From NCBI GenBank assembly GCA_016617855.1, contig JAECUM010006716.1, forward strand, positions 22,767 through 86,766: a stretch of 64,000 bases of DNA, given 5' to 3'. The position numbers and the translations under genes were made by a program. The notes under the pieces are model-generated. The model searched no databases. It worked only from the letters and a program-made list of their open reading frames with translations, and was not told where the DNA came from. This DNA is from Megalonaias nervosa. Lineage: Eukaryota; Mollusca; Bivalvia; Unionida; Unionidae. Shown here one piece after another: positions 53,371-64,000 of this stretch (positions are counted from its first letter, which is position 1; every line of letters starts with the position of its first letter).

Positions 53371-53693
53371 ACGATTAAAGTTTAGTTTTGATGTTCCATA
53401 AAACGTCAAAACTCAAAATGTTATATCATACTGAGAAAATTGGAATAAAGTACTTTATATATGGACATGCCTCAATGACTAACCCATCCTGTTTGGGTAG
53501 GATTTAAACAAGAGGCTAAATTACTTATTCAGCTGTTAATGTAAATGATTGAATTTTTCTCTATTAGGTCAAAGTAAATTTCCTCAAGGGAGATAACTGT
53601 GTCTGATGAGCAGAATTCTTCTTCGTGCTGCTTTTCGCACACAAGTCATCACTGGTCATCTGTTCATTACTCGTCTTCTGTTGACACACAACA

Positions 53694-53731
53694 TGGCAGT
53701 TGAAATTGGGAAGCTGAAGTTTCTTGGGTAA
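53694..53731 (+). CDS. weak candidate first coding exon
   Basis: ATG in good context (AACATGG) opens MAVEIGKLKFLG, followed directly by a strong splice-donor consensus (GG|GTAAGT, about 53,728). Upstream sequence is somewhat richer in C and G than its surroundings (53,610-53,690) and could be a 5' UTR. No downstream exon could be identified in the window, so this rests on start context and donor only. Confidence 0.25.
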
Positions 53732-55179
53732 GTCAATTTTAGTAAGAATACTAAAGGTAGATGAAAGAATTATCAGGACTGATCCAATTTCATTTCCACC
53801 CATTTGTCAAGGACAAGTGGTGTGAGAAAATTTACATGTCCCACCTACATTTTCACTTGTCACAAAATTTCACTCTTTTGCTTAAATTTGATGAAATGTG
53901 TGCATTTTAATTAATAAGAAAACAAAATAGTCTGCAACAGATTTTTTTTTTTTTTCAAAGGGCTTTTTATTTTCAGAGTATCTTATATAAGCTATTCCTT
54001 GCTCTGTTTTGATAGTATCCATACTTCCATCAGCAAGAACAAAAGTGAATTTACTGAAGTTCAGACTTTCCCTGACTTCTTTTCTTGAGACTTTGTTATT
54101 GTCAGAGTAAAGTCACTTGCCCTAACTTTAACACTGTTCTTCTTCTGGAATGCACACAGTATTTCCATATCAGAGAATTTTATATTCAGTTAGGGTGCAG
54201 GCTGTGTTAAAGACAGTTCTCATTTTATTTTATTTTTGATTTCATTCTCATTTAGTTTTTAAAATAGCCTTTTCAAGTGGAATGTTAGTAAGGGATTTTC
54301 TGCCCATGCTGGCTAGTGTCATGCATATACCATGCTGCACAGGCTTTTGTAGGTGCAAAACCTGCATGGAGAAATGATTGATTGAATCCTGAATTTGTCA
54401 TATCCATTGGCAAATACACGGAATATCCAACACTTTCCAGTTTGCGAAATTGTTTTCATTAGCTGCAGAACATCTTTCCTTCAGAGTCAGTGAATTCAAG
54501 CTATGGATAATTATCAACCGAATGTGGCTGAAATTTCATTGTTTTTTAGTCTTGTTACATTTTGATACTTTTTGCTGCCACAGTCTAGTGTCTCTTTGTA
54601 GAAATAGTTACCTCAGACTGAGTGGCAGCCTTACATTTTATCCCTTTACTTTTATATGAATTTTCCTTCTCTGAATCTTCCTTATCACTATTTTTAAAAA
54701 ATAATTTACTAAACACATTTTATCCAGAGAAGAAAAGATCACCTAATTGGTCATCTACTTCTACCAAATGATCATAATATACATTTGTTGTTTAAAAGCA
54801 AAGTACACCTTCAATGCAATATCACACAATATAGTTGAACCTTGTATAATCATTGAAAACAATTAAAGACTCCTTGCTGTCATGTAATCACTTCATAAAG
54901 GAAATGGACACTTATTTTGATAATATGTCCCTCAATAATTTCACTGCATTGACTCAGTGGATTGAAATGAAAGGGGGATTTCCTCATGGCAAACACAAGG
55001 CTGCTTAAAACCCTGCTAATTAAAAATACTGGGTTTATTTTGTTTAAAGTGTTTTGATTGGATGATAATTTGGTCACTTAGCCCAGTATGCAGTTAAGTG
55101 GTAATAGAACTTGCATGCATGGGACAGTTATCAAAGACCACTTATTGTAGTATCAGAGGATGTGAATGAATAAATGAAG
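53732..55179. other. non-coding sequence
   Basis: AT-rich with T-runs. No supported exon, RNA or array. Confidence 0.4.
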
Positions 55180-55310
55180 AGAGGGTAGATTCAGGCGTCT
55201 GGAATTCCCAGATGGCAAAATGAAGAGAGGTTAGAGTCAAGCATTCAGAATGCCCAGATGGCTAAATGAAGAGAGATTAGATTCAAGCATAAAATGTCCA
55301 GATGGCATGA
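55180..55310. repeat. about 52-bp tandem repeat
   Basis: Three copies of 'aaatgaagagagggtagatt' with 'caggcgtctggaattcccag'-like text. Confidence 0.8.
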
Positions 55311-55802
55311 TTGGCCAGATAATGGCAGATAAAGTGATTAGAATATGAAAATTAGTGCTTGCCAGACTTTGTTTAAAATGGGGGAAAAGCACTTGTCCTG
55401 GAATAGCAATTTGGTAAATTTTACTTGTCTGTATTCAAATTAAATAATTCTCAGTGTTATGAAATGGGATTTGATCATCACTGGGTGTTCTGTGACTTCA
55501 GTGTTCAAAATAATTTGTTTAACACAATGATCTGGGAAATGTGGCTTAAAAATACTTGTTATGCCTCCCAATTCCACCTGCCCCAAAAGTGTCCAAACCC
55601 ATTCACATATCCTGTACTCAGTGATGTAAGTACTGGATTTTCTCGATCACAACATCCACATCAACATGATGCTGCAAACATGTTCAGCTGAAATTGTTAA
55701 AAGAAATGAAATTGGAGAGTCATAGTTTATACTTCATAAAAATTTCCAACTGGACTAATTTCACATTTTGAAAGTCACAGTAGTGTGAACCCATAAGAAT
55801 TA

Positions 55803-55930
55803 AAATTAAACCATGCTGTGTGTCATTGAAATGAAATTCAGCCATGCTATGTGTCGCTGAAATTAAATTAAACAATACCATATGTCTCTGAAGTTAGATT
55901 AAACCATTCCGTGTGTCGTTGAAATTAGCA
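55803..55930. repeat. about 38-bp degenerate tandem repeat
   Basis: About four copies of 'aaaccatgctgtgtgtc' plus 'ttgaaatta'. Confidence 0.75.
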
Positions 55931-56029
55931 GCCAGCAACTCTATGAAGCAAGCATTAAATATTAACACTTTCTTTTGATTGCAAGACATGGTCATTGGTG
56001 TCTTGATAGGTAATTAATCCCTTTATTAG

Positions 56030-56244
56030 CTGAACCACAGACACAAGAATCTGTATATCTATTGAACCATGGACACTAGAACCAGCATTATCGAAGAAGC
56101 ATGGACACAAGAACCTGTATATCTTTTGAACCATGGACACTAGAACTTGTATATCTATTGAACCAGGGACACTAGAACCAGTATATCTATGAAGCATGAA
56201 CACAAGAACTGGTATGTCTATTGAACCAGGAACACTAGAACCAG

Positions 56245-56276
<32 letters not shown>

Positions 56277-56700
56277 GCATGGACACAAGAACCTGTATAT
56301 CTATTGAACCATGGACACTAGAACCTGTATATCTATTGAACCAGGGACACTAGAACCAGTATATCTATGAAGCATTCAACACAAGAACTGGTATGTCTAC
56401 TGAACCAGGGACACTAGAACCTATATATCTATGAAGCATGGACACAAGAACCTGTATATCTATTGAACCAGGGATATAAGAACCTGTATATCTATTGAAC
56501 CAGGGACACTAGAACCAGTATATCTATGAAGCATGGACACATGAATTGGTATATCTGTTGAACCATGGACACAAGAACCTGTATAACTATGAAGCAGGGA
56601 CACAGGAACGTGTACATCTATTGCACCAGGGATGTAAGAGCCTGTACATCTTTGAACCAGGAACATAAGAACCAGCATATTTATGAAGCAGGGATGCATT
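56030..56700. repeat. tandem repeat with 'gaaccagggacactagaacc' phrase
   Basis: Units of about 35 bp alternate between 'ctattgaaccagggacacta' and 'ctatgaagcatggacacaag', both followed by 'gaacc(a/t)gtatat'. A TA microsatellite (56,244-56,273) interrupts. This array leads into the 75-bp array and shares 'gaaccagtatatctatt' with it, so the two probably share an origin. Minus-strand open frames (for example 56,460-56,708) are repeat-driven. Confidence 0.85.
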
Positions 56701-58150
56701 ACATCCAAGAAGTGTTAACAAGATATGATCTATCATAAGCAAGAACCAGTATATCTATTAAACCAGGGATGAATTACACCCAAGAAGTGTGAGAAAGATA
56801 TGATCTGTCATAAACAAGAACCAGTATATCTATTGAACCAGGGATGAATTACACCCAAGAAGTGTGAGAAAGATATGATCTGTCATAAACAAAATCCGGT
56901 ATATTTAATGAACCAAGGATGAATTGCACCCAAGAAGTGTGAGAAAGATATGATCTGTCATAAACAAGAACCAGTATATCTATTAAACCAGGGATGAATT
57001 GCACCCAAGAAGTGTGAGAAAGATATGATCTGTCATAAACAAGAACCAGTATATCTATTAAACCAGGGATGAATTACACCCAAGAAGTGTGAGAAAGATA
57101 TGATCTGTCATAAACAAGAACCAGTATATCTATTGAACCAGGGATGAATTACACCCAAGAAGTGTCAGAAAGATATGGTCTGTCATAAACAAAATCCGGT
57201 ATATCTAATGAACCAGGGATGAATTGCACCCAAGAAGTGTGAGAAAGATATGATCTGTCATAAACAAGAACCAGTATATCTATTAAACCAGAGATGAATT
57301 ACACCCAAGAAGTGTCAGAAAGATATGGTCTGTCATAAACAAGAACCTGTATATCTATTAAACCAGGGATGAATTACACCCAAGAAGTGTCAGAAAGATA
57401 TGGTCTGTCATAAACAAAATCCGGTATATCTAATGAACCAGGGATGAATTGCACCCAAGAAGTGTGAGAAAGATATGATCTGTCATAAACAAGAACCAGT
57501 ATATCTATTGAACCAGGGATGAATTACACCCAAGAAGTGTGAGAAAGATATGATCTGTCATAAACAAGAACCAGTATATCTATTAAACCAGGGATGAATT
57601 ACACCCAAGAAGTGTGAGAAAGATATGGTCTGTCATAAACAAGAACCTGTATATCTATTAAACCAGGGATGAATTACACCCAAGAAGTGTGAGAAAGATA
57701 TGGTCTGTCATAAACAAAATCCGGTATATCTAATGAACCAGGGATGAATTGCACCCAAGAAGTGTGAGAAAGATATGATCTGTCATAAACAAGAACCAGT
57801 ATATCTACTAAACCAGGGATGAATTACACCCAAAAAGTGTGAGAAAGATATGATCTGTCATAAACAAGAACCAGTATATCTAATGAACCAGGGATGAATT
57901 ACACCCAAGAAGTGTGAGAGAGATATGATCTGTCATCAATAAGAACCAGTACATCTAATGAACCAGGGATGAAGTACACCCAAGAAGTGTGAGAAAGATA
58001 TGATCTGTCATAAACAAGAACCAGTATATCTATTAAACCAGGGATGAATTTCACCCAAGATGTGTGAGAAAGATATGTCATAAAGAAGAACCAGTATATC
58101 TATTAAACCAGGGATGAATTACACCCAAGAAGTGTGAGAAAGATATGATA
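56701..58150. repeat. 75-bp array with higher-order structure
   Basis: About 19 units of 75 bp, each 'aaccagggatgaattacacc' ... 'agtgtgagaaagatatgatc' ... 'taaacaagaaccagtatatc'. A variant with 'aaaatccggtatat(c/t)taatg' and 'gaattgcaccc' occurs near 56,890, 57,190, 57,415 and 57,715, at spacings of 300, 225 and 300 bp. That means blocks of three or four units were copied together. Confidence 0.95.
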
Positions 58151-58154
58151 TACC

Positions 58155-58463
58155 CTAGCACTTTGTCATTATCCAGTTGTTTTTACACCTTTTACATATC
58201 ATCACTGCATTTCCATCTTTCACAACATTTGTAACCCTCAGAAATTCTCTTTTCCACTCGCACTTATATATTCTTGCAACTTTAAGAGATGTATTCTCCT
58301 TCTCAGAATTGTTCCTAACTTTCTGTTTCTTTGTAGTCCAAGGGTCAAAATGATCATCATTAGCAGGATGTTTCTGAAACTGGGACAGAAAAGAAAAGAA
58401 CTGCTTTGAGTCATTGTGATTTAACAGTTCACAAATATATCTAACAAAATTATTCAATATCAT
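58155..58463 (-). CDS. unrecognised open frame with CxxC motif (102 codons)
   Basis: A minus-strand ATG frame. Its composition is more protein-like than neighbouring chance frames: KKQKVRNNSEKENTSLKVAR, YKCEWKREFLRVTNVV and a C-terminal MICKRCKNNWIM with C-x2-C. It abuts the 75-bp array at its 3' end. No family is recognised and no promoter or splice site is clear. It could be a fragment of a transposon or chance. Confidence 0.22.
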   Translation of the reverse strand: MILNNFVRYICELLNHNDSKQFFSFLSQFQKHPANDDHFDPWTTKKQKVRNNSEKENTSLKVARIYKCEWKREFLRVTNVVKDGNAVMICKRCKNNWIMTKC

Positions 58464-58469
58464 TACTCA

Positions 58470-59296
58470 CTCTTGAGTAATTCCAAAGCAAGAAATAAAT
58501 CACTGAATGTAATGTCTTGAAAATCTTACTGAGAAATACATTAATTAAAACACTCAGATTTATAGGCATTTCTCCAGTTAATCATCAATATGACAATTAA
58601 AGTTTCTCCACTTACCTTTGACAACTGGCTTTGCAGGCTGCTATAGTTTTCACAGTTTTGTCTTATTGATTATAATCTGATGGACAGTCAAACAAATGTT
58701 GCTATTTGATCGAAAATTGATCCAATCAAGTCATAATTGATTCCCTTTTCCACTAGTCATAAATGGCAAAACAGTCTGACCTTGGTTCACTTATGCATGC
58801 CTAACTATAACACCATTGACCTGTTAGCTCCACCCAGTTCATATAAATTTTACTTAGGTTTAATATTAATGGCCGGTAGTCTAGTTAATGGCGATCACCG
58901 GTACATAAAATACATTTTTTATGGACAGCACTTAGTAGAAAGTTATGCCAGAGCCAGATCAAGGGCAATTAAGACTGATGCTGAGGACCAAATCGGCATG
59001 CATAATAAAAACTCAGTGGTGGAGATTTAAAAAATTGGCTACATTTAAAATCCAAGCATCAAAACCCAAGGGTATGCATATATTGAGAACACTGACACAA
59101 CTGAATTTCAACACAGAACTGAGCAGCACAAAAGAAGATATATAAATTGTAGAGTGGTTGTTATTATGATTTACTATGAGTAAAAACTAAGTTAATTAGA
59201 AAATAAAAATTAAAGAAGTAAATCATTGAACAGTTAAAGGAAAAAAACATGTATTTGTTGATGTCACTGTCAATTTTTTTTAAAAAGAGTTAGACT
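58470..59296. other. non-coding sequence
   Basis: No supported gene or repeat. Confidence 0.35.
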
Positions 59297-59329
59297 GTGT
59301 ATTACATAGCAATTTATGTGATAGTGAAT

Positions 59330-60240
59330 CAGGCACACATTAAGGGCAGGGGCACACTATTAAATCAGGTACACACTAAGGGCAAGAGCACACTGGTAAA
59401 TCAGGTAAATCAGGCATACAGTCAGGACAGGGGCATACTGGCAAATCAGGCACTCATTGAGAGAAGAGGCAGACTTGAAGATCAGGCACACATTCAGGGC
59501 TCACTGGTAAATCAGGCATACATTCAGGGTAGAGGCACACTGGTAAATCAGGTACACATTCAGGGTAGGGGCACACTGATCAATTGAGCACACATTCAGG
59601 GTAGAGGCACACTGGTAAATCAGTCGTACATTCAGGGTAGGGGCACACTGGTAGATCAGGTACACATTCAGGGTAGAGGCACACTGTTTAATCAAACACA
59701 TTCAGGGTAGGGGCACACTGGTAGATCAGGTACACATTCAGGGTGGGGGCACACTGGAAGATCAGGTACACATTCAGGGTAGGGGCACAATGGAAGATCA
59801 GGTACACAGACAGGGTAGGGGAACACTGGTAGATCAGGTACACATTCAGGGTAGGGGAATACTGGTAGATCAGGCACACATTCAGGGTAGGGGCACACTG
59901 TTTAATCAAACACATTCAGGGTAGGGGCACACTGGTAAATCAGGCACACATTCAGGGTAGGGGCACACTGGTAGATCAGGCACACATTCAGGGTAGGGGT
60001 ACATTGATAAATCAAATACACATTCATTGTAGGGGCACACTGGTTGATTAGGTACATATTGAGTGTAGGGGAACACTGGTAAATCAGGTTCACATTTAGG
60101 GTAGGGGAACACTGGTAAATCAAATACACATTCAGGGCAGGGGCACATTGGTAGATCAGGCTTACATTCAGGATAGGGAAACACTGGTAAATCAAATACA
60201 CATTTAGGGTAGGGGAACACTGGTAAATATTCTTGCTCAG
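59330..60240. repeat. 36-bp minisatellite array
   Basis: About 25 units of 'aggtacacattcagggtagg' plus 'ggcacactggtagatc'. Because 36 is a multiple of three, the minus strand stays open in two frames over long spans (59,902-60,276 and 59,906-60,307), giving 12-residue repeats (CAPTLNVYLIYQ or CPYPECVPDLPV). There is no start context or expression signal, so these are not called as genes. A shorter 'tttaatcaaacacattcagg' junction occurs twice (59,688 and 59,901), so a block of about 213 bp was duplicated. Confidence 0.93.
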
Positions 60241-60404
60241 GGTCAGGTACATATACTCTTGCCGTGAGTTTGGCACATGTCCCTGTTCTGGGCCATGACA
60301 TGGTCATTTGTCACATGTCTCTGATCTGGGTCAAGATGTAGGAATTTGGCACAGGACCATGATATGGTCATGATCAGTTTTATTTTTATTTATTGTTTAC
60401 TGAC

Positions 60405-60530
60405 TCCAGCACCATGATATGTAAAATGTGAATCCAGCATCATATGTAAAATGAATAAAACACCATGATATGTAAAATGAATGATATGTAAAATGTGAAT
60501 CCAGCATCATGATATGCAAAATGTTAATCC
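60405..60530. repeat. short tandem repeat
   Basis: 'catgatatgtaaaatgtgaa' plus 'tccagcat' recurs about four times, partly truncated. Confidence 0.8.
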
Positions 60531-60904
60531 CTGATGCCTCCTTGCCAGAGCAATTTACACAGTCCTGTTTCCCCGAGGTGCAGTTGCATACAGTTTTGCA
60601 TAGCATATGGTTGTGAATTGAGAAGCGTCACTACAGTACTACTAGTTTGGTAGATCAGTACTGTGTCACAAAGTTACCACCCCATTTTCCAGACCCATCA
60701 GTTCATGTTTGTTTATTAGGTATGCAATTTTCCAAAACAATAAGCATGTTTCTAACTTGCAGTAATTATCACAAAATAAACATTTTAAAAAATTTTGCCA
60801 TGGATGTGAGTCCTTACAGGAATATAATTTACAGTATTTATATAGTCATTGTAATGTGTCATTTAATAGTTTATATTTACTGGACAATGTATTTTTTTGT
60901 TATA

Positions 60905-61345
60905 ATTTACACATATTGGTCATTTATTGGATGAGATACTATTTTATAACTGTTTACACATATTGGTTATGTATTGGATGAAATACTATTTTATCATAAT
61001 TTATACATTTTTAGTCATTTATTGGATGAGATATTTTATCATAATTTGCACATTAGTCATTCATGCGAAGAAATCCTATTTTATCATAATTGACACATAT
61101 TGTTCATTTTTGGATAAGATATTTTTGTCACAATTTACACATGTTGGTCACTTATTGGATGAGTTAATATATTTTATCATAATTTATTCCTAGTGGTCAT
61201 TTATTGGGTGAGATATATTTAATTTAATTTACAGATATTGGTTATTTATCATTTCTTGATTGAGATAGTATTTTATATCTCATCCACTAAGTGACCAATA
61301 TTTGTAAATTATGATAAAAAATAACATCTCATCCAATTAATGACA
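60905..61345. repeat. about 48-bp array ending in an inverted segment
   Basis: About seven copies of 'ttattggatgagatactatt' plus 'ttatcataatttacacatattggtca' run forward. At 61,275-61,335 the same text appears reverse complemented ('atctcatccactaagtgacc', then 'aaattatgataaaa'). The array therefore ends in a hairpin-forming inverted repeat. Confidence 0.85.
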
Positions 61346-61589
61346 TATTTTAATGAAACAAAAGAAAAAAATGAGATTTTTACACTTGTTTTCTAAATAT
61401 TCACTAGATCGTGGGCAATTGGCTGTCATTTGGCAACTAACACATGGAAAATGTGGCATTTTTACTCTTGTGTTTAAGTTATTTACAAGATTGTAGGCAT
61501 GGCTCTCATTTGTGCTATTAAAGAACAATGATAGGAACTGTCTCACTTGGAAGAAATTTACTGTAAGTAATGTTGTGCCCCAGATTTTG

Positions 61590-61920
61590 TCAATCTAGGG
61601 ACTATACAAGTTTGATTTTGCTATATGCTGTAGCCAATCCCAGGGCTGGATATAAACCTGATTATATGATAACCATACAGTTGCTAATCTCTGGACTGGA
61701 TACAAGCATGCAGATATATACATGTAGTGTATAATATCGATGCTATAGCCAATCCCTGGACAGGACAGAAGCATGTAAATATTTGATAAATGATATGATA
61801 TTTATTTGCGGCCAATTTCTGGACTGCATACAAGCCAGTGAATACTTGTACAAATTATGTGGTGTCCATGCTATAGTTGATCCCTAGACTGGATACAAAC
61901 CTGTAAAATAATACTTACAC
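61590..61920. repeat. degenerate tandem repeat, about 85-bp unit
   Basis: 'gctatagccaatccctggac' plus '(t/a)ggata(c)aagcatg' recurs four times with 60-90 bp spacing. Confidence 0.75.
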
Positions 61921-63920
61921 AAATTTTATATCTCGTATTGCTTATTTTTCAGCTGCTGACTTTAGTTTACAAAATAGAATCACTCCACACGTGAAAGGAC
62001 ATAACTCCATCATGCAGATAAACTGGAATTATCTAGTTATCTCCCCTTAACACATGGTTTAAAGTGTGATCCATGAACAAAAAATGCCGATGTTAATATT
62101 GTTTGAAAGTTGTGTTCCCATGCATAAGCATTAAACATTGAGGTGTTGTTGTACTCATTTCATCCATTTGTCTGCCTCTTCTTTACCATGTCTCCTGAAC
62201 AGCTGGATGGTAGCAACTCGTTTTGTGTTTATGACAAACAGCAATTATAGAGGTATATTCTTTGGTCCTTCCTCTTCCCTTGTCTGTGACTTGTTGATTG
62301 CTATAGATAAAAGTATATGCATACTATTGAACGTTGACTAAAGATAGCTTCAAACTGAGATCAGAAATGGAGAAAAGAAAATGGGTTGCAATTTTCAACA
62401 GCAAAACTACTTGCTTGCATTTCTGCAATTATTTCAAATTCATGTTGACCCCAAACTCCATCTTGATGGTGGTCGTATCCTTGTCATAAAGGAAACCAAA
62501 TTTGTGGGACTTATTTCTGACAATAAATCAACATATTTCAACATATTATATACCTCAGGGACCAAGGTCAAAATGCCCCAAGTTTGATATGGATGGATGC
62601 AAACACAGATTGGGTAGCAGACTGGAAAGTTGCTCTCAGGTTATACAGGTCTTTATTAAGATGTAAACTTGATCTTGGCTAGACTGTGTAGGGATGAACT
62701 TTTAATTCATACATGTAGATGCTTGATCTAAACTTGACTATGGTTAGACTGTGTACAGATCCACCTGTAAATCATAAAAGTAGATGCTTGATCTAGAACA
62801 CAATTAGTGACTTAAACTTTGTTTGGGTGCATTTATAATTATTTTTTCAGAAAGCTTCAGTGTTGAGCAAAAAGAACCTTGTGCCCCAGGGATGCAGCGT
62901 ATTTTGACAGGGTTCCTTCTGCTTCGTTTGAGCATGTAATAAAAAGTATGCTAAACAGCTAAATAAAGAGAATTGTCTGCACATTGACACCTTGTTAAGC
63001 AATCATCCATCGATTGAACCCAATTAGTACGCGTGTCAGTTGTCAGTCGATTGATTCCAATTAGCAGAGTGTCTATGTTGAAACAGGTGTCTGATAAGAA
63101 CCCTAATGGCATTATGTAATTCCATAGCAGTACAATGCTTGATTGCATGGTAATGTATTTTCTAGGGCTGTTGGAAGTTACATGGCTTCCTACTGATCAC
63201 ATAAAATGCTTACTGCTATCTTTATTGAAGTTTTTTTTTTTTTTGTTACTTCTTTGCGGAAGCATTTGTTGTCTGTTTTGGTTGAGCAAGTTGTAAAATT
63301 GCCATTAATTTAATAATGTCCAACGATTTTTGTTTTGATAAAAAAAACTAAACTTGTTGGCATTAGGCCTAAGTGAATTAGGTACTAGTAATCAACCAGT
63401 CATTATCAATGAGACGAGGATAACGCTTAATTTTCTATTGAGTATCCAGAGTGGTCATGAGTCATTTTCTTCGCAATTTGTTTTGCAAACCGTCCAGAAA
63501 AGGCTTGCCTAAAGACGCAACAGAAGTCGACTTTAGAATGAGGATGATAAGGTAAATCAGAGATCAAAGAAAAGACAGTGTTGCTCAGATTGAATGGATA
63601 AATTCCCTTGGCGAAGATAAAAGAGAACAATGTCAGAGACAGAAGTGTTATTTGTTCCTGGAATGTGGAAGGCAGAAAGATGAACTATTTCTTTAATGAA
63701 ATCACTGAATTGCAGTTTTCTTAATTTAACCCGATGCAAACGCTACCTGGACTGTGTACTTGTTGTGGCAGGGAATCTCGCTCGAGGCAAAAAGATAACA
63801 TTGCTGATTCTGCTTGAAACAAAAGTTGACAAGGAAATAGACGAGGACTATCTCACGGCAGGCAAGGACCATGCAAAGGCAGGACAGATTAGAACTGTTA
63901 CCTGGCCATGAATGGATAGT
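61921..63920. other. non-coding sequence
   Basis: Two loose copies of 'tagatgcttgatctaaactt' at 62,718 and 62,782. No supported gene; open frames at 63,427-63,739 (minus) lack recognisable protein features. Confidence 0.4.
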
Positions 63921-63925
63921 CGCTG

Positions 63926-63928
<3 letters not shown>

Positions 63929-63995
<67 letters not shown>
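63929..63995. repeat. (CA)n microsatellite
   Basis: CA run of about 67 bp almost to the window end. Confidence 0.97.
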
Positions 63996-63998
<3 letters not shown>

Positions 63999-64000
63999 AT

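Noticed and set aside
59902..60307. Two overlapping minus-strand frames of 124 and 133 codons as genes
   Set aside because: They arise from a 36-bp array whose period is a multiple of three; no promoter, start context or homologue.

Overview
The window is eukaryotic, AT-rich, non-coding-dominated animal DNA. It carries dense microsatellites, many minisatellite arrays, tRNA-derived SINEs, LINE remains and no prokaryotic gene organisation. The repeat style (SINEs with a shared body, short arrays with recurring phrases, LINE and Polinton relics) suggests a mollusc, most likely a bivalve. That assignment is inference; no host gene in the window proves it.

Layout. 1-24,000: intergenic or intronic sequence with SINE heads, arrays of 28, 29, 96, 23, 38 and 40 bp units, three copies of an LTR-like sequence family (two here, one inside the Polinton), an RNase-H-type LINE fossil (14,827-15,262, minus) and one possible host terminal exon with a CxxC motif (13,929-14,102, minus). 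24,023-26,696: a 5'-truncated non-LTR retrotransposon on the minus strand between perfect 14-bp target-site duplications. 29,110-30,000: a much older LINE reverse-transcriptase fossil.

32,478-48,898: the main object, a complete-ended but decayed 16.4-kb Polinton/Maverick. It has about 410-bp terminal inverted repeats and a perfect 6-bp duplication (ATGATA). Minus-strand genes: adenain-type protease, a small HPSQ/CxxC gene, double-jelly-roll major capsid protein, basic core (pX-like) protein, penton-like minor capsid protein, a small membrane protein, integrase with C-terminal chromodomain, a proline-rich protein, FtsK/HerA packaging ATPase, another membrane protein, and an N-terminal remnant of protein-primed DNA polymerase B. 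The plus strand has a two-knuckle zinc protein and a small basic protein. Nearly every gene has a frameshift or in-frame stop, and the polymerase palm is missing, so the copy should be unable to replicate itself.

The most unusual observation is that five small accessory genes at the two ends of this Polinton are each followed by a replication-dependent-histone type 3' end. This is a 6-bp-stem, 4-nt-loop hairpin matching GGCCCTTTTCAGGGCC, an ACCCA-like flank, and 10-11 nt later a U7-like purine element CT(C/A)GAAAAGA. In three of the five genes the hairpin starts 28-29 nt after the stop codon (one of these only after subtracting an inserted solo LTR). Three of the genes share a TATA plus TCAGTCTGG promoter. 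Two gene groups elsewhere in the element show an ordinary AATAAA instead. The element therefore appears to have used two 3'-end classes, one borrowing the S-phase histone mRNA machinery.

48,905-64,000: further non-coding sequence dominated by arrays (75-bp units with higher-order structure, 36-bp units, about 48-bp units that fold back on themselves), SINE pieces, a 165-bp dispersed duplication, and one weak candidate first coding exon at 53,694.
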